From Lamellibrachia satsuma (taxonomy: Eukaryota > Annelida > Polychaeta > Sabellida > Siboglinidae), in NCBI GenBank assembly GCA_033239005.1, contig BSQZ01000104.1:1541501-1605500 (forward strand): 64,000 nucleotides of DNA, given 5' to 3'. Below, piece by piece: positions 36,703-49,789 of the stretch. Each line of letters begins with the position of its first letter. Within the stretch, counting starts at the first letter, position 1. The notes below the pieces were generated by a model. That model was not told the origin of the DNA and made no database searches. It saw only the letters and a program-made list of their open reading frames with translations. The translations under genes were made by a program, and so were the position numbers.

Positions 36703-39250
36703 ATATTTTTTATTTACCCCACTATTACCCTTTCTACGAACAATCGAATTGCCCGTTATAGTTTTTACGTACACTTGTTCGCAACGCTGTGCGAACAATG
36801 CCGTACAGTTGTTCACAACGTCGTGCGTCTTTTCTATGATTAATCCAAGTTACGTTAACTGTCGCTAGTCGCTACTATAATTGCCAGTTTTAAGTCGCAA
36901 TTACGAGATTCGATTCCAAGACGCCACCATGATATTGACTGGCAGCACCAAGTGCCAATGCTCCCTTTGTTACATTTATTTTTTCCGTATGTAACCTGTG
37001 GCGCCACTACATGGTAGCATGATAGATTAATGGGTGACTATACTTGCCCACCTTTATAACCCCATCTTTTACGAGACACGTCCCACGTATTCAATTTCAA
37101 TCCTGATGTCCTCGGACGCATGTATGCCAGGAACGGTCATTCCAGTTCTTGGTGGCATTTATTGTCAACAATTTCGTCAAATTAAGTTTGGAAATCGACA
37201 TGACCGACAGGCTAAGCATTTCTATTAACACGAGTTGTGTTATAGGAGTGTTATAGGTGTGTTAGAGGTGTGTTATTGGTGTGCACCAACACAGCATCAC
37301 ACATTTACTCTCTACATAAAAAATCTAAATTCGACGTTTCACAAGCATAGTAACCTGTCATATTTCACTTACAACTCTGAAGATGCAATATACATATTTT
37401 TATATGCTTTTTTTAAAGAAAACAACTTGATAGTTTTAAACATTGTTACAACCAGAGCGAACTATTGGCAATGCTTATTGTCGATCAGTCAGTTTGGTGA
37501 TCAGTCAGGCGTGCAACGGGCTAAGCTGGTGTCTTGTCAGCCGGGCATCCAGCATCACCACGACACTGTACATATACGTGACCCAGAAATTACTTCTCAT
37601 ACGCGAGCGACCTGTCAGCACAGGTAGACCGAATGTCATTGTATACAGGCGGCTTTGTTCACTGAATTGAATAGTTGACCTAACAGGCTTCCGAAAACAG
37701 CGACACATTCACTAGCTGGCAATATGCCACATAGGGTTCCCAGCTGTAGAAATAGAGCCAACAAGGATATCATCCATGATAAACGAACAAGTAGAATCTG
37801 GCCGCCAACAATACAAACAGCCATGACGTACTGGCAAGCAAATTTGAAGAAATTAGACAAACCATTTAAAACTAAAAATAACCAAGACGTAGTACAAGCA
37901 GCTTATCAATCGGCCCATTCTCGTTATCCTGGTTCGACATCTACCGCTGGGACAGACAAGACGGCCTCCAATGCACGAGAGGGGGGGTGTATGCTGCGTT
38001 CGAGATTCAATCTAGACCATACAGTTGACCGAACTTAACAGCCAGAACTGGAAACATTGTGGCTAACGGGTCCGGTTACCAACATTAATGGCGAAATTAG
38101 GTTAAAATGGGACAACACGGCCCCTTCAGGTAAGACGGCCCCCAGCACGTACGCGAAATATAAAAACCAGAACGTCCCAAAATCTGGTGCAAAATGAAGC
38201 TAACGTTTATTGGATACCCACCCCGAAAGCTCAGCAACACGAGACAAACAGTAACTAAATCAGTATTTTTTTAACTTTTATATGAACTATTATAAGCTCT
38301 GATCTAATAGTTTGGCAATAGTAAAATGGGGCAACTCGCTATAAAACTACACGAATCATGAAATTAATTGGTGACATAATAATATCATTAATCAGTTGAC
38401 AGGTCAAACAATACAAAATTGGCAATAATATGTTGTGTTTTGAATACATCTTGTTAAGACACATGTAGTGCATATGGGGCAAGGCTGTTCCTATGTCTTA
38501 ACCGACACGCACATGGTCATAATGTATAAAATATATTACACATAACCAATTATGTTTAATACATTTAGTATAATATGAACGATGTATAAGTTACGTACTG
38601 CTAGGCTGTAGGCTCTAATTATGATCGAATATTAATAAGCCAATATTATATTATGTATGGATTGCAAGGTGTAAATTATATGTTAACTGCAATTGAAATG
38701 TAACAACTACAGTAGCCTAATATATTGCTATGCTACCATTTCCATGTACACCTTTTATGTTTAGTCCCAGACAGAGGGCCGTCTTGCCCCAGGGATGTTG
38801 CAAGATGTTTTTCGTTGTACTCTTGCTATTTTTTAAATGCTCATCTAGGTTATCAATTTGCTGAAAACAATTTTCCAATGGGTAACATGCATATTTGTCT
38901 ACAATATGAGCGTTAACTACATGTTAATGTAGTTTAATGGTGTACCATTTGAATGTTTTCCTTGGGGCGCCGCCATGCCCCAGGTTACCCTAAATTGCCA
39001 TTTTTTTTTATCCATGGATCATCTGCCCAGCTACATCGGCGACGGTTGTGCGGTCATTTAGCTACTTTAAACGACTAAACAACATTATATTAGAAGCATC
39101 GTTTTGCAAATTTAGTCGTCATATCTAGGGCTGGATTCGGATGACGACATCTAGCGAGCACCCCTTACAATTAGGAATGTACGTATTTGCTCTTATTGCG
39201 TAGGTATAACCAATCGTCGCAGTAGTTTACCCCACCGAGACCGTTGAAAG
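36703..39250 (+). repeat. Blocks shared with 50293-52540 (extended repeat, copy 1)
   Basis: At least four blocks recur in the same order downstream: 36720-36960 with 50320-50760, 37430-37630 with 51850-52060, 37920-38080 with 52125-52290, and 39020-39200 with 52325-52500. Spacing differs because of insertions. The landmark CCCAGCTACATCGGCGACGG occurs in both copies. No coding function is recognised. A GTGTTATAG-type minisatellite lies at 37229-37284. Confidence 0.65.
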
Positions 39251-39454
39251 TAGATGTCAGTCTGTCGGCAAATAAATGAGGTCAACTGAATTACAAGTAT
39301 TGTCTTAAAACAACATATAATATGTGCATTCCCGTATCGAAAAATCAAATCCAGCTTCATGTGTCAAACATGCTAACCCAACAAAACAGGTTGACGTTGT
39401 GACTGGGACAACGTTCAATTCTACCTTTTTTAGGTGGATTCAAAGGTGATAGTA

Positions 39455-39887
39455 ATGTGTATATATGTATGTATGCATGTATGTATGTATGCATGTATGT
39501 ATGTATGTATGTATGTATGTATGTATGTATGTATGTATGTATGTATGTATGTATGTATGTATGTATGTATGAAAGTATGTATGTATGTATGTATGTATGT
39601 ATGTATGTATGTATGTATGTATGTATGTATGTATATATGTACGTATGTATGTATGTAGGCACATAGGTATGTATTAATGCATGTATGTAAGTATGTGTGT
39701 ATATATGTAAATACGTAAGTATGTGTGTATGTATGTATGAAAGTATGTATGTATGTATGTATGTATGTATGTATGTATGTATGTATGTATGTGTGTATGT
39801 GTGTATGTATGTATGTATGTATGTATGTATGTATGTATGTATGTATGTATGTATGTATGTATGTATGTATTTATGAAAGTACGTATG

Positions 39888-39918
<31 letters not shown>

Positions 39919-40557
39919 GTACATAGGTATGTATGTATGCATGTATGTAAGTATGTGTGTGTGTATGTATATACGTAAGTATGTGTGTATGTATGCATAT
40001 AAGTATGTATGTATGTATGTATGTATGTATGTATGTATGTATGTATGTATGTATGTATGTATGTAGGTATGTAGGTATGTAGGTATGTAGGTACATAGAT
40101 ATGTATTTATGCATGTATGTAAGTATGTGTGTATATATGTATGTATGTATGTACGTAAGTATGTGTGTATGTATATATGTATGTATGTATGTATGTATGC
40201 ATGTATGTATGTATATATGTATAAATGTATGTATGTATGTACATACGTACGTACGTACGTACATACGTACGTACGTACGTACGTACGTACGTATGTATGT
40301 ATGTGTGTATGCATGTATGTATGCATGGATGTATGTATGCATATATGTATGTATGCATATATGTATGTATACACTTATATTGTATATAATGCATACGTAC
40401 ATACACACATACATACATACGTACGTACATACATACATACATACATACATACATACATACATACATACATAAATACATACATACATACGTACGTACGTAC
40501 GTACGTATGTACATACATACATACATACATACATACATTTATACATATATACATACA

Positions 40558-40600
<43 letters not shown>
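39455..40600. repeat. Large (ATGT)n array with an inverted half
   Basis: From 39455 to about 40360 the plus strand is (TATG)n. After a switch region around 40365-40395 it becomes (ACAT)n up to 40590, the reverse complement. CGTA-rich patches (ACGTACGT) occur near 40240-40295 and 40490-40506. The repetitive Tyr-Val-Cys-Met or Thr-Tyr-Ile-His open frames are artefacts. Confidence 0.95.
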
Positions 40601-40604
<4 letters not shown>

Positions 40605-40734
40605 TTATTATATTATTTATTTTCCAGACAATCAATCAGTATGTGCATATAAAAATAATAAATACATAAATATAAACAGTATATTAAAAAACAAAAACAA
40701 AGCTAAGATCCATTTATGCTGCAATTTCGATGTA

Positions 40735-41930
40735 TAATACATGTAGCTAGTTGCAATGTTCTGTATAATGGGAATTGCATGTCAGCCTCATCCGATAAGT
40801 CGTTACAAATGACATGTCCAAGATAAGAGGTGGTAAAGTAAAACTTCTTTCCTATTAAGGCCATTTCCCTAGCAAGATTTGCATTTCTAGAGTCAAAATA
40901 CACGACCAGGGATTTGCCAGCATTGTATTGAACGTCATGGTCACATCCGTATGCGTAACATGTGTTAAGTAATGTTTGCAGTTTTTTGGCGGAAGGAGCA
41001 AACATGTGTAAATCATCTGCGTATACCAGATGATTAACCGCCGTTGTACCAAGACTACACGCAATAGATTGTTTGTGCAGTTGTACACTCAGATTGTCCA
41101 CACAAACGTTAAGAAGTAAAGGGGAAACTTCCCACTTTGCTTAACACCGTTGCCTACTGAGAAGAAGTCCTCATCGGCCACATACACATTGGTTATGGAA
41201 CTCATTGTTGAATACTCTTAAAATATATTTCAGTACATCGCATTGTTCTAGTTTCTTTAAAAGCTTATGTCTTTCGACTCGATCGATTTTTGAAGCATCA
41301 AGAAAAGCAACATGCATAGCAGAACCGTGTTTAGTGTAAAACCTTAATAGTTCCTTAAAGGCAAACACAGACATAGCTCCATTCCACGTTTGGGCTTAAA
41401 CCCAAACTGATGTGGCGTAGTTTGTAAGTACGCATCCATTCTGTTGGTTAACACTGCATCTATTATCTTGGAATATATGTTCGAGAGGCATATTGGCCTG
41501 TAATTGCCCTTTTCGTTAACACGTCAATTTGTATCTTTGATAACCGGTACAGTAACATTATGTGATTGCTTTTGGTATATAACCATGCACCGGGACAGAG
41601 GACACAGCATAGTACAACGAGTTGTGAATATGCAAATTTGATATATTCTGAAGTAAGTCAATCCACATCTGGTGACTTATGGCATAATAATTAATTAATA
41701 ATATTCATTAGCTCACCTGCATCAATAATCATTCCAGAGTTGTAAGTAACGCAAACAAAGCGAACTTTATTACAACTTTTCACTGTTAAAATATTGCCGT
41801 ATTGGTAGTTCAGCATTGACCCAATGTTCACATTACCGTGGATACCTTCAATGTTCGTGGGGAGTTTTACTTTACTGTCCATACGGTGTTTAATTTCTTT
41901 CCAGAACTTACGATAATCCGTTTTATACAC
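40735..41930 (-). pseudogene. Non-LTR reverse transcriptase remnant
   Basis: Minus-strand fragments include FWKEIKHRMDSKVKLP (41900-41850), the motif A region as AMHVAFLDASKIDRVERH (41320-41270), and LGTTAVNHLVYADDLHMFAP with the catalytic YADD near 41030, followed by NAGKSLVVYFDSRN. Stops and frame changes intervene. Together they fit an RTE/CR1-type LINE, 5'-extending perhaps to 42290. It is inactive. Confidence 0.7.
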
Positions 41931-42347
41931 CTTTTGTCCAATGCTATCAGTAATTATAGTTTCTTTGTCCGTTTTACATGTTCTTATTACATTATAATAT
42001 ATATATAATAAGAAACTAAAGGTGAATGCCTTGACTTTGTGTGGTATGCATTACAACGTTTTCGCCAGTGTCACCTTCTTGTCATCAGGGTACCGTCTAC
42101 TATGTTCATTGAAGACACACAACATATACTACTTTTGCTCTTCACCTGCAATGTCAAAGAGGATATTAATAACCTCCTTAAACGTTGCTTCTTTGGCTTT
42201 GAACGCATTTGGCATTTTGGCCGATTCACCTTGACTTTATTCTGCTTGATCCATTCATCAAATAACTTCCATACCTTGCTACAAATCACATGCTAATGTC
42301 ATGTGACAGTAGTCATACACATTATGACACATGATATACATACATAC

Positions 42348-42653
<306 letters not shown>

Positions 42654-42664
42654 TGTATTATATA

Positions 42665-42745
42665 TACACACACACACAACACACAAACACACACATACAC
42701 ACACACACACACACACCTACATGCACATATATGTCTGTATGTGTG

Positions 42746-42813
<68 letters not shown>

Positions 42814-42826
42814 TGTATGCATTAGG
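42665..42826. repeat. (AC)n, (TG)n and (CGTG)n microsatellites
   Basis: Compound simple repeat following the AT tract: AC, then TG, then an uninterrupted GCGT tetranucleotide run. Confidence 0.95.
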
Positions 42827-43579
42827 GTGTTAAAACTTTTTTAATGTCAATGTGCTGAACCTTCATTCGGTGCACTTTGCTTAAAAATCTAAGCCGTGCA
42901 ACATTACATATCATGTCATATTCTGTGTTGTTGAAGACTGTCAGCGCTTCGATCTTCTTGCAGCCGTCGAAGTATGAAGTATGGGTCATAGAACTTTAGT
43001 TCATCACCGAAGAAGCTCTGGTCGATCTTGAGGCGGTGGAATAGGCCGGATGAATGGGTTGTGAGAAACTCATCAAGTGACTTGAGGAGGATGTTCTGCA
43101 GTTGTCATTCCTGTCGCTTCGGAGATGGTGATTGCTGTTTTGGAGAAGTTGGTTTTGTGAGAGTGGAGACTTGAAGGGCGACAAGTTCTTAACTAATAAT
43201 CCACATCCAGTGCTGGACAGTTTTGCTTCTTTGCTGTCGACAGCGTGAACATCTACCAACTTCCTGAGAAAAGAGAGGTGGTTGATTGGTGCATATACTG
43301 CCACCGTTATGCGAACAGTAACGCACAGAAGAGGTTGAACCTCTACAATATCATCTCCCCACTAGCGTTGAGCTTAAACTGGCTGCGATAGAGCCACATC
43401 TGTCACAGGCCGGCATCTCTCCCAAGTAGATCAGGGAATGACACAGCAAACACTGAAAAATATACAGACTTTCATCAATAGATGCCTGTGTGGTCTGAAC
43501 ATTTTAGCAATTCTTTCAACTCTTTCTGGGAAAGAACCAAAGAGCTTCCATTAGAAAAAAAAACAAAAAGAGAAAATGC

Positions 43580-43777
43580 ATAACCAGAGAAGCACTAAGG
43601 ACGCTCCAAGGAAAGAGGAAAAGAGGACTGCCCAGAACCATCTGGCGGCGAGACGTGGATACCGAACTGGAGAAGGTGTGCTACACCTGGAACGAAATAA
43701 CAACGACGGTCCAAAACAGAATGCAGTGGAGAGCTTTTGTGGATGGCCCAGTGAGAAAAACGGGCCTAACTATGTAA
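43580..43777 (+). pseudogene. LINE reverse transcriptase C-terminal fragment
   Basis: The frame reads TREALRTLQGKRKRGLPRTI, then WRRDVDTELEKVCYTWNEI and MQWRAFVDG, ending in TAA. This GKRKRGRP...TWRRD...W segment is the usual C-terminus of jockey/RTE-type endonuclease-reverse transcriptases. Sequence upstream (42900-43400) may belong to the same element but I cannot show it. Confidence 0.75.
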
Positions 43778-44560
43778 GATCAGGGTCAGCATCGGCCGCT
43801 CGATGTAAGCTGTGTCTTCATATGTAATACTTGTCCACATAACTTGGAAACGCTTGAGTATTGCTACACTGGAACAACAAGATGGTCAGAAACACTCTTT
43901 CAAAACATCGCCGAAGGTTTTTGGATGTGGCAGCGAGAACTGACTGCCAAAACGTTCGTTATATTGTTATGCTGTCGACAGCAAAGTAATAAATGTCCCC
44001 AGCACTGCCGTGAAACTCATCTTTTGTGTCTTAGCGACGGGCTGGCCTCCAGCAGCAACCTATCTCCCGCGACGAATGCCAAGATGGCAGTCACTCCTAT
44101 ATACCAACTCCTCTAGAAGACGAAACACAACCCCCGAAGGAAGAAAAGGTCACACGCAGAATATCCTCGTGTCAACGGATGGGTTTGTCACATCGCATTC
44201 ATCCAGCCTATTCTACCGGATAGAGAATCAACCAGAGCTTTTTGGCGCATGAACACCCTTCTGTGGCCCAATTCTGTGACATACCTTGGGGCCTGCAAGA
44301 TGATCGGAGTGTTAACAGTCTCCAACAACACTCAATATGACATGACATGACATGGTAATGACCTATAAACAAACGTTCGTATTCGTTCGGAATGAATATT
44401 AAACCCTAACCCCAACTAACCTTTGCCCTCGTTGCGCGACCTCTAGAACTATTTTTTAAGATATGTAGCTTTGCACGGCTTAGTTTAATACAAGACGTGG
44501 TACACCAAAAGAAGGTTGAGCACATTAATATCTCAAAAGGTTTTAAACACCCGCTTTGCA
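43778..44560. other. No gene recognised
   Basis: Overlapping medium open frames on the plus strand without recognisable motifs, probably repeat-derived. Confidence 0.4.
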
Positions 44561-45400
44561 CCTCGGACGCCAAACTGTCATGTGGTCGTCTACGGAACCA
44601 CGAAGGAGTCACGAAGCGCTATTATTTTTTTTCGAAATTCACCCTTCTATTACCCTTTTAACGAACAATCGAATTACCCTTTGTAGTTATTACGTTAAAA
44701 TGTTCGCATTCTACAATTACGTACAATTGTTCGCAACAGTCATGCTTGCTTCATCTATGCCACAAATGTTCCAATTCACTTCACGTCGCATTTACAAAAG
44801 TTGTGTGACGTCACCAAACTGTACAAACAAGTTGGCACCAGTTATCTATAATTCTTTATTGTGGTCTTATTTGTTAAGCCTAGAGAAAAAAATACCCCCC
44901 CCCCAACAATATGCCATTTCACTGCACGAGGCTCATTAACGCATGTGGTGTTAACTGTCACTCATACTCAGGCATGACCCCTCCGATACAAGGCTGTTGT
45001 TGTCTTGTTGAGTGTGGGATCATGCCTGGCCCACTGGGACAGTGCGCCTCCCCGCCCCTGATTACACGTGACCCCTGTCTCTTAGGTACATTTTATATTT
45101 AAACAAATTAATTATCAGTAATATGACCAGCAACCTATACACTAAATGTAATTAACCATAAGAGAAATATTTATAATAATAATAACAACTAATTAACTAT
45201 ATTCTCTATAGATTGCATTGAATTACCCAGGGTGCTGCCATATGGTGGCAAGTAATGATACCATCAACAAGATTAGGTAGCCTATCGACACAAGCTACAA
45301 CTAAACTCTATATTATGTGTTGGCGACCAAACTGCTCCCCTACAGTTGGATTCCACGAAACCATCAGGATATTGACTGGCAGCACCAAGTGCCAATGTAT
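44561..45400 (+). repeat. LTR-like repeat with flanking block, copy 3 (partial)
   Basis: ACCACGAAGGAGTCACG near 44597 resembles the LTR end. What follows (TATTACCC...ACGAACAATCGAATTACCC) matches the sequence just after the LTR-like copies at 36411 and 50005. A second part, GATATTGACTGGCAGCACCA near 45370, matches 36935 and 50730. It lies upstream of the Gypsy gag, so it may be a remnant of its 5' end. Confidence 0.5.
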
Positions 45401-45825
45401 ATAATTGTGGATATTTATCCGAATATGTTGTGTAGGTCCTATCCTGAATTTGTTTTGAGTACATGCCAGTCACTTACAAACTACCAAGTTATCCAGTCCG
45501 GAGGATGGGTATTTTTGCTAGTATAAATAATTCCGAATTAACAATTGAACTTGTTTGCATGCGCACCACAACGTACACAGGCTACGTGGCCAGACTTCAC
45601 TGTTTGAAAGGAACAAAGGTTGAATTATGCGAGGTTATAATCACTGTGTGACCTACTGCGGTGTGAATGCAGTCTTATCAGATCGACTGTCACAGCACTC
45701 CTGTCAAGTGCCCGTGAAAGTGGACCGGGACCGACTTTGTGAGGGTCAGCCATGTCTAGTGGTTGTGGGAAAGCAGTGGAATTTGTAGACGTATTATATG
45801 CATTAGGCAAAGCAGTGTTGGGTGA

Positions 45826-46180
45826 CTCGAGTCCTGAAGTTCGATCCGTGTCGCACTTTTGAAAAACTTAATACTGAGACTTCAGTTGAGATTCGAGCAT
45901 TTATGACTTGGGACTTGTAAGCATCAGACTTGTCAACTTGAGACTTGATACTTTCGCAAGGACTTATTTAGGACTATTGTTTGTGTTTGAGATCTGAGCG
46001 AAACTCCATTGTTATACACCAATAATTTAAATTTCGATCGATGCCTGTTTGCCGACAGCAAGACAGTAGTATGACTATGTGTGACACTGACACTGATCCT
46101 CAGCATACAATGTGCATGCTAGGTTGTAGCAAAGGCTTGATACTTGATTTGGACTTGCCGGCTGGCGACTTGCACTTGAA
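45826..46180. repeat. GACTTG-rich dispersed repeat
   Basis: Contains TGACTCGAGTCC and many GACTTG/GAGACTT words. Related stretches are at 51390-51530, 51715-51795 and 62265-62335. The family resembles internally repetitive non-autonomous DNA elements known in several animals. Confidence 0.5.
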
Positions 46181-46631
46181 GAAAAAACATTTCTAACAGT
46201 TCTGCGTACACATAAGTTTTTACTTCACAGTCGTGTCGCGGTTATCTGGAAACTGTTCTAAATGTAGTGTACAATGGGACTGTAGTATGAATCTCGTTGC
46301 AGTCTGGTTTTTGATGGAAGTAATATGAAAGAAATGTTGCGTGCAATGAGTGTACTGGGTAGATATATAGAGTTGTAAAAACATAGAGTTGAGTGCAGAT
46401 CACTGTTTAATACGGGGAATTATGTAAGTAACTATTTTATTATAGTTCAACTCCATGTACACTTGCAGGGCATTCGATATATTCACAAACTATAAAACAA
46501 GCGCGACATTTTTGCGCGCGGACGCAGTCAATGATTAGGCATTTGGCCCACGTTTTGTCGTGCCTGTTGACAACGGCATGACCACGACTGTGTCTTGAAC
46601 AGTCCACGACAATCTCGTTGACGCAAGCATT

Positions 46632-46877
46632 ATGACTCTACCGTCCTTCCCACAATTCGATTTACCAACAGATGGAAATGTCGGACCATGTTGGAAAACA
46701 TGCTTATCCCAATTTGACCGTTTGATGACAGCCATGAATATTTCAGACACAGTGCGCATGCGTGCATTATTACTCCACTACAATGCACACGAAACATTTG
46801 CGTGTCATTCTCAATCTCTCCGCCGCCGTGCACTTAGGGAAGATCTTAACCTTGATTGGCTAATAGCAGCGGCTTGA
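46632..46877 (+). pseudogene. Ty3/Gypsy gag fragment
   Basis: An ATG at 46632 opens 81 codons beginning LPSFPQFDLPTDGNVGP and containing WKTCLSQFDRLMTAMNISDT and MRALLLHYNAHETF, the N-terminal part of Gag in K02A2.6-type Gypsy elements. The middle of gag seems deleted: the frame passes directly to RRRALREDLNLDWL, normally more C-terminal, and ends at 46875-46877. Confidence 0.75.
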
Positions 46878-47081
46878 GCGAAAACAAGCGGTTGAAGTCG
46901 AAGCATATACAAAGACTGCTCATAGAATAAATTTCGTCACACCGCCAATTGCTAGAGGGAGCCCATCAATGAACACTCGACATGACGCTGCCAACACTGT
47001 AACAGCAGACTTTGTATCAAATGAACATAACTATTTTTTTCTGCAACCAGTGTAAGCAAAGACACGGCAAAGAGCGAGCAT

Positions 47082-47260
47082 GTGTATATCACACACTGCT
47101 CCAGCAGTTGTAACCCGAAGTGTCAGGTCAAGGTTCAAGGTCAATGTGTTGAGATGATTGTGGATTCGGGCGCATCTGTGAACATCCTCGAATATTTAAC
47201 AAGATTTGCCATCCAAGCCAAAGGCCCAGATGGCAAGTGGACAAGGAAGCCATTGGCTTA
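47082..47260 (+). pseudogene. Gypsy aspartic protease fragment
   Basis: VKVQGQCVEMIVDSGASVNI contains the retropepsin D-S-G catalytic motif near 47160-47172. The frame continues to about 47280, where the minus-strand LINE insertion starts. The end of the protease resumes after the insertion near 48620 (VYPYDFDTPLSVKG). Confidence 0.75.
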
Positions 47261-47282
47261 TCGAGAGTCCAACAATGTTCAT

Positions 47283-48389
47283 CTACTTATAACCCGCCCT
47301 CCTGAGATATGTGTCAACCTTGTTTTTAAACATATTCACGCTGCTAGCAGTTACACAATCTGTAGACAATTTGTTCCATTCATTTAATGTCCTCTGTGAG
47401 AACGAGTGCTTTCTGATGTCCAATCTACATTGATCCTTTACTAATTTTACCTCATGTCCTCTAGTTCTGCTATCCTTCTTGAGTGAGAAAAACATATTTC
47501 TATCAATATTTTCATACCCATTCAATATCTTAAAAACTTCAATCTGATCTCCTCTTAACCTCCTTGTCTCTAGAGTTGTTAAACCACATTCTTTCAGGCG
47601 TTCTTCATAACTAAGGTCTCTCAGTTCTGGAATCATTTTAGTTGCTCTCCTTTGTATGCGTTCAAGCGTATCTATATCCTTCTTACGATATGGTCTCCAT
47701 GCTTGTATACAGTATTCTAAATGAGGTCTAACTATTGCTTTATAAAGAGGTATAATTAACTTTTTTCCATTGTATGTTATGTTTCTTCTAATCAATCCAA
47801 GAATTTGATTACCCTTTGAAGCTGCAATACCACACTGCTCTGAAACTTTCATATCAGCGCTTATTGTAACTCCTAAGTCCTTTTCTTTTACAGTAGTACC
47901 CAGAACAGTATCTCCCATTTTATAGTTTACATTCAAGTTCCCATGTCCTGTATGTAGGCATTTACATTTCCCAAAATTAAACAACATCTGCCATTTCTCA
48001 GACCATTTCACTAATCTGTCTAGATCGTTTTGTAAATGTTGTTTATCACCATCAGTATTAACCTTTCTAAACAGTTTTGTGTCATCCGCAAATTTCAGTA
48101 CGTTACTTGTTATACTGTCGTCCAAGTCATTGATATAAATTAAGAATAATATAGGTCCTAATACTGATCCTTGAGGTACCCCACTCAAAACCGATTTCCA
48201 ATTTGAAACTTCTCCATCTACTACAACTCGTTGTCTTCTGTCAGTCAGCCATTGTTCTATCCAGTCAGTTATGCTATCCCCGATACCATGGGCTTTTAAT
48301 TTATGTAGTAATCTTTGATGTGGCACTTTGTCAAAAGCTTTCTGAAAATCTAAGTAGATAATATCTACTGGCGATCCACGTCTATCCAC
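47283..48389 (-). CDS. LINE reverse transcriptase C-terminal two-thirds (368 codons open)
   Basis: Motif A is IIYLDFQKAFDKVPHQRLL, motif B LSGVPQGSVLGPILFLIYIN, and the catalytic box LKFADDTKLF. It then has the thumb, the IRPHLEYCIQAWRPYRKKDI-type segment (VRPHLEYCIQAW) and a complete C-terminus ending AGYK. No stop interrupts it. A single one-base frameshift near 48375 separates it from the upstream ORF 48667-48365, which holds NYRPVSLTSV and HGFLKARSCLTN. It encodes the polymerase that would copy LINE RNA, but without the endonuclease the copy is dead. Confidence 0.9.
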   Translation of the reverse strand: MDRRGSPVDIIYLDFQKAFDKVPHQRLLHKLKAHGIGDSITDWIEQWLTDRRQRVVVDGEVSNWKSVLSGVPQGSVLGPILFLIYINDLDDSITSNVLKFADDTKLFRKVNTDGDKQHLQNDLDRLVKWSEKWQMLFNFGKCKCLHTGHGNLNVNYKMGDTVLGTTVKEKDLGVTISADMKVSEQCGIAASKGNQILGLIRRNITYNGKKLIIPLYKAIVRPHLEYCIQAWRPYRKKDIDTLERIQRRATKMIPELRDLSYEERLKECGLTTLETRRLRGDQIEVFKILNGYENIDRNMFFSLKKDSRTRGHEVKLVKDQCRLDIRKHSFSQRTLNEWNKLSTDCVTASSVNMFKNKVDTYLRRAGYK

Positions 48390-48667
48390 TTAGTGATTTC
48401 TTCCAAAAAACATAACATATTTGTTAAGCATGACCTCGCTTTAAGGAATCCATGTTGAGATGAATTTAATAATTTATGCTTAACGAGGAAGTCCACCATA
48501 TGGTCTTTAATTAACCTTTCTAATAATTTACAAATCACTGACGTTAAACTCACTGGTCTGTAATTCTCTGAATTATTTCTCGAACAATGCCACATTCCAG
48601 AGACTACGAAATAAACTACCGTTGCAGCCATCACCAACTCAGGTTTATCCGTATGACTTTGACACAC
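47283..48667 (-). mobile_element. 5'-truncated CR1-like LINE inserted in the Gypsy element
   Basis: A LINE reverse transcriptase in the opposite orientation splits the Gypsy protease from its RT. The fragment starts abruptly near 48610 with SENYRPVSLTSVICKLLERL, as expected of 5' truncation during target-primed integration, and ends with its ORF at 47283. It is the least decayed coding unit of the window. Confidence 0.8.
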
Positions 48668-49789
48668 CTTTGTCTGTCAAGGGAATCGCCAACCTTGATC
48701 TTCAATACAATGGTGCATACTTGTCAACACAATTTAACAACATAACGCCGCAACAATCAGCACATTGGACAGGCTACCATCAACTTACACTTGATCCAGC
48801 TAGTCGTCACATCACAACGTTTAGTACACTTGTAGCGCTATATAGATAAAAACGACTGATGTTTGGCATAAATGCTGCCTCAGAAATCTTCCAAAACACA
48901 GTCGCAGAGCTACTAAACAGATGTCGCAACATCTCGGATGATATCATCGTTTACGGCAAGACGGCCGTAGAATACGATGCAAACTTAAGAGCGGTTTTGA
49001 ATCGACTACGAGAGAACAACGCACGTTTGAATAAAGAGAAATTCAAGTTCTCCCAGACAACCGTTACATTCTATGGTGGCGTTTTCGATGCACATGAAAT
49101 CCGAGAAGATAGAGTCGATCAAGAACGCACCTCGACCAACCAGTGCTTCAGAAGTTCGATCACATCTTGGCACGGCTCAGTATGTATCCAGGTTCATAGC
49201 TAACTTTGCTACCATCGTTGCTTCACTACGTGAACTAACCAAGCAAGACGAACCTTGGCATTGGGAGCAGCATCAGGAACAATCCTTTCGAGCTCTAACA
49301 AATGCTTTGACGAACACCAGCACGAAAACATACTTCGACCCAAACACGCTCTCGGAAGTGTTTGCTGATGCCAGCACCCTTGGTCTTGGCGCCATCCTCA
49401 CACAAGGTGGGAAAGTGATAAGCTATGCAAGCCGTGCTCTCACTGACGTTGAAAGCAGATACTCTTAAACGGAACGCGAAATGCTCGCAGTTGTCTGGAG
49501 CGCAGAGCATTTCCATCTCTATTTGTATAGAACAAGCTGTGTCATTTACACAGATCACAAACCTCTGCTTGGCATCTTCAAGAACCAACGTCCAGCCTCC
49601 GCACGAATTGAAAGATGGCGATTGCGTCTCGTGCCCTACCAATTCGAACTGCGATACCGACCTGGAAAAGACGACAATAATCCGGCAGACTACATTAGTC
49701 GTCACCCTTGTTCAACAGAATCAAGTGATCCACTCGAAGACTGTGAATTATGTGTGCAACTCCGCAGACCCAAAGGCAGTGACACTTGA
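48620..49789 (+). pseudogene. Gypsy reverse transcriptase and RNase H, decayed
   Basis: After YHQLTLDPASRHITTFSTLV and a TAA at about 48847, the frame continues KRLMFGINAASEIFQNTVAE, then RNISDDIIVYGKT with the catalytic DD near 48938, and QTTVTFYGGVF. A frame change near 49110 leads to the connection domain (RFIANFATIVASLRELTKQ) and the RNase H start DASTLGLGAILTQGG. A TAA at 49466 interrupts YS-TERE. The last frame has IYTDHKPLLGIF and LRYRPGKDDNNPADYISRHP. The 5' half of RT is missing. Lesions: two stops, at least one frameshift, one deletion. Confidence 0.85.

Noticed and set aside
39455..40600. Direct repeat array as CRISPR
   Set aside because: It is a simple tetranucleotide repeat without spacers, in a eukaryotic genome.
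39357..40669. Several long ORFs of Tyr-Ile-His-Thr or Met-Tyr-Val-Cys repeats
   Set aside because: They are translations of an ATGT/ACAT microsatellite and lack any unique sequence.
49295..49705. Minus-strand ORF of 136 codons
   Set aside because: It is antisense to the Gypsy RNase H region on the plus strand.
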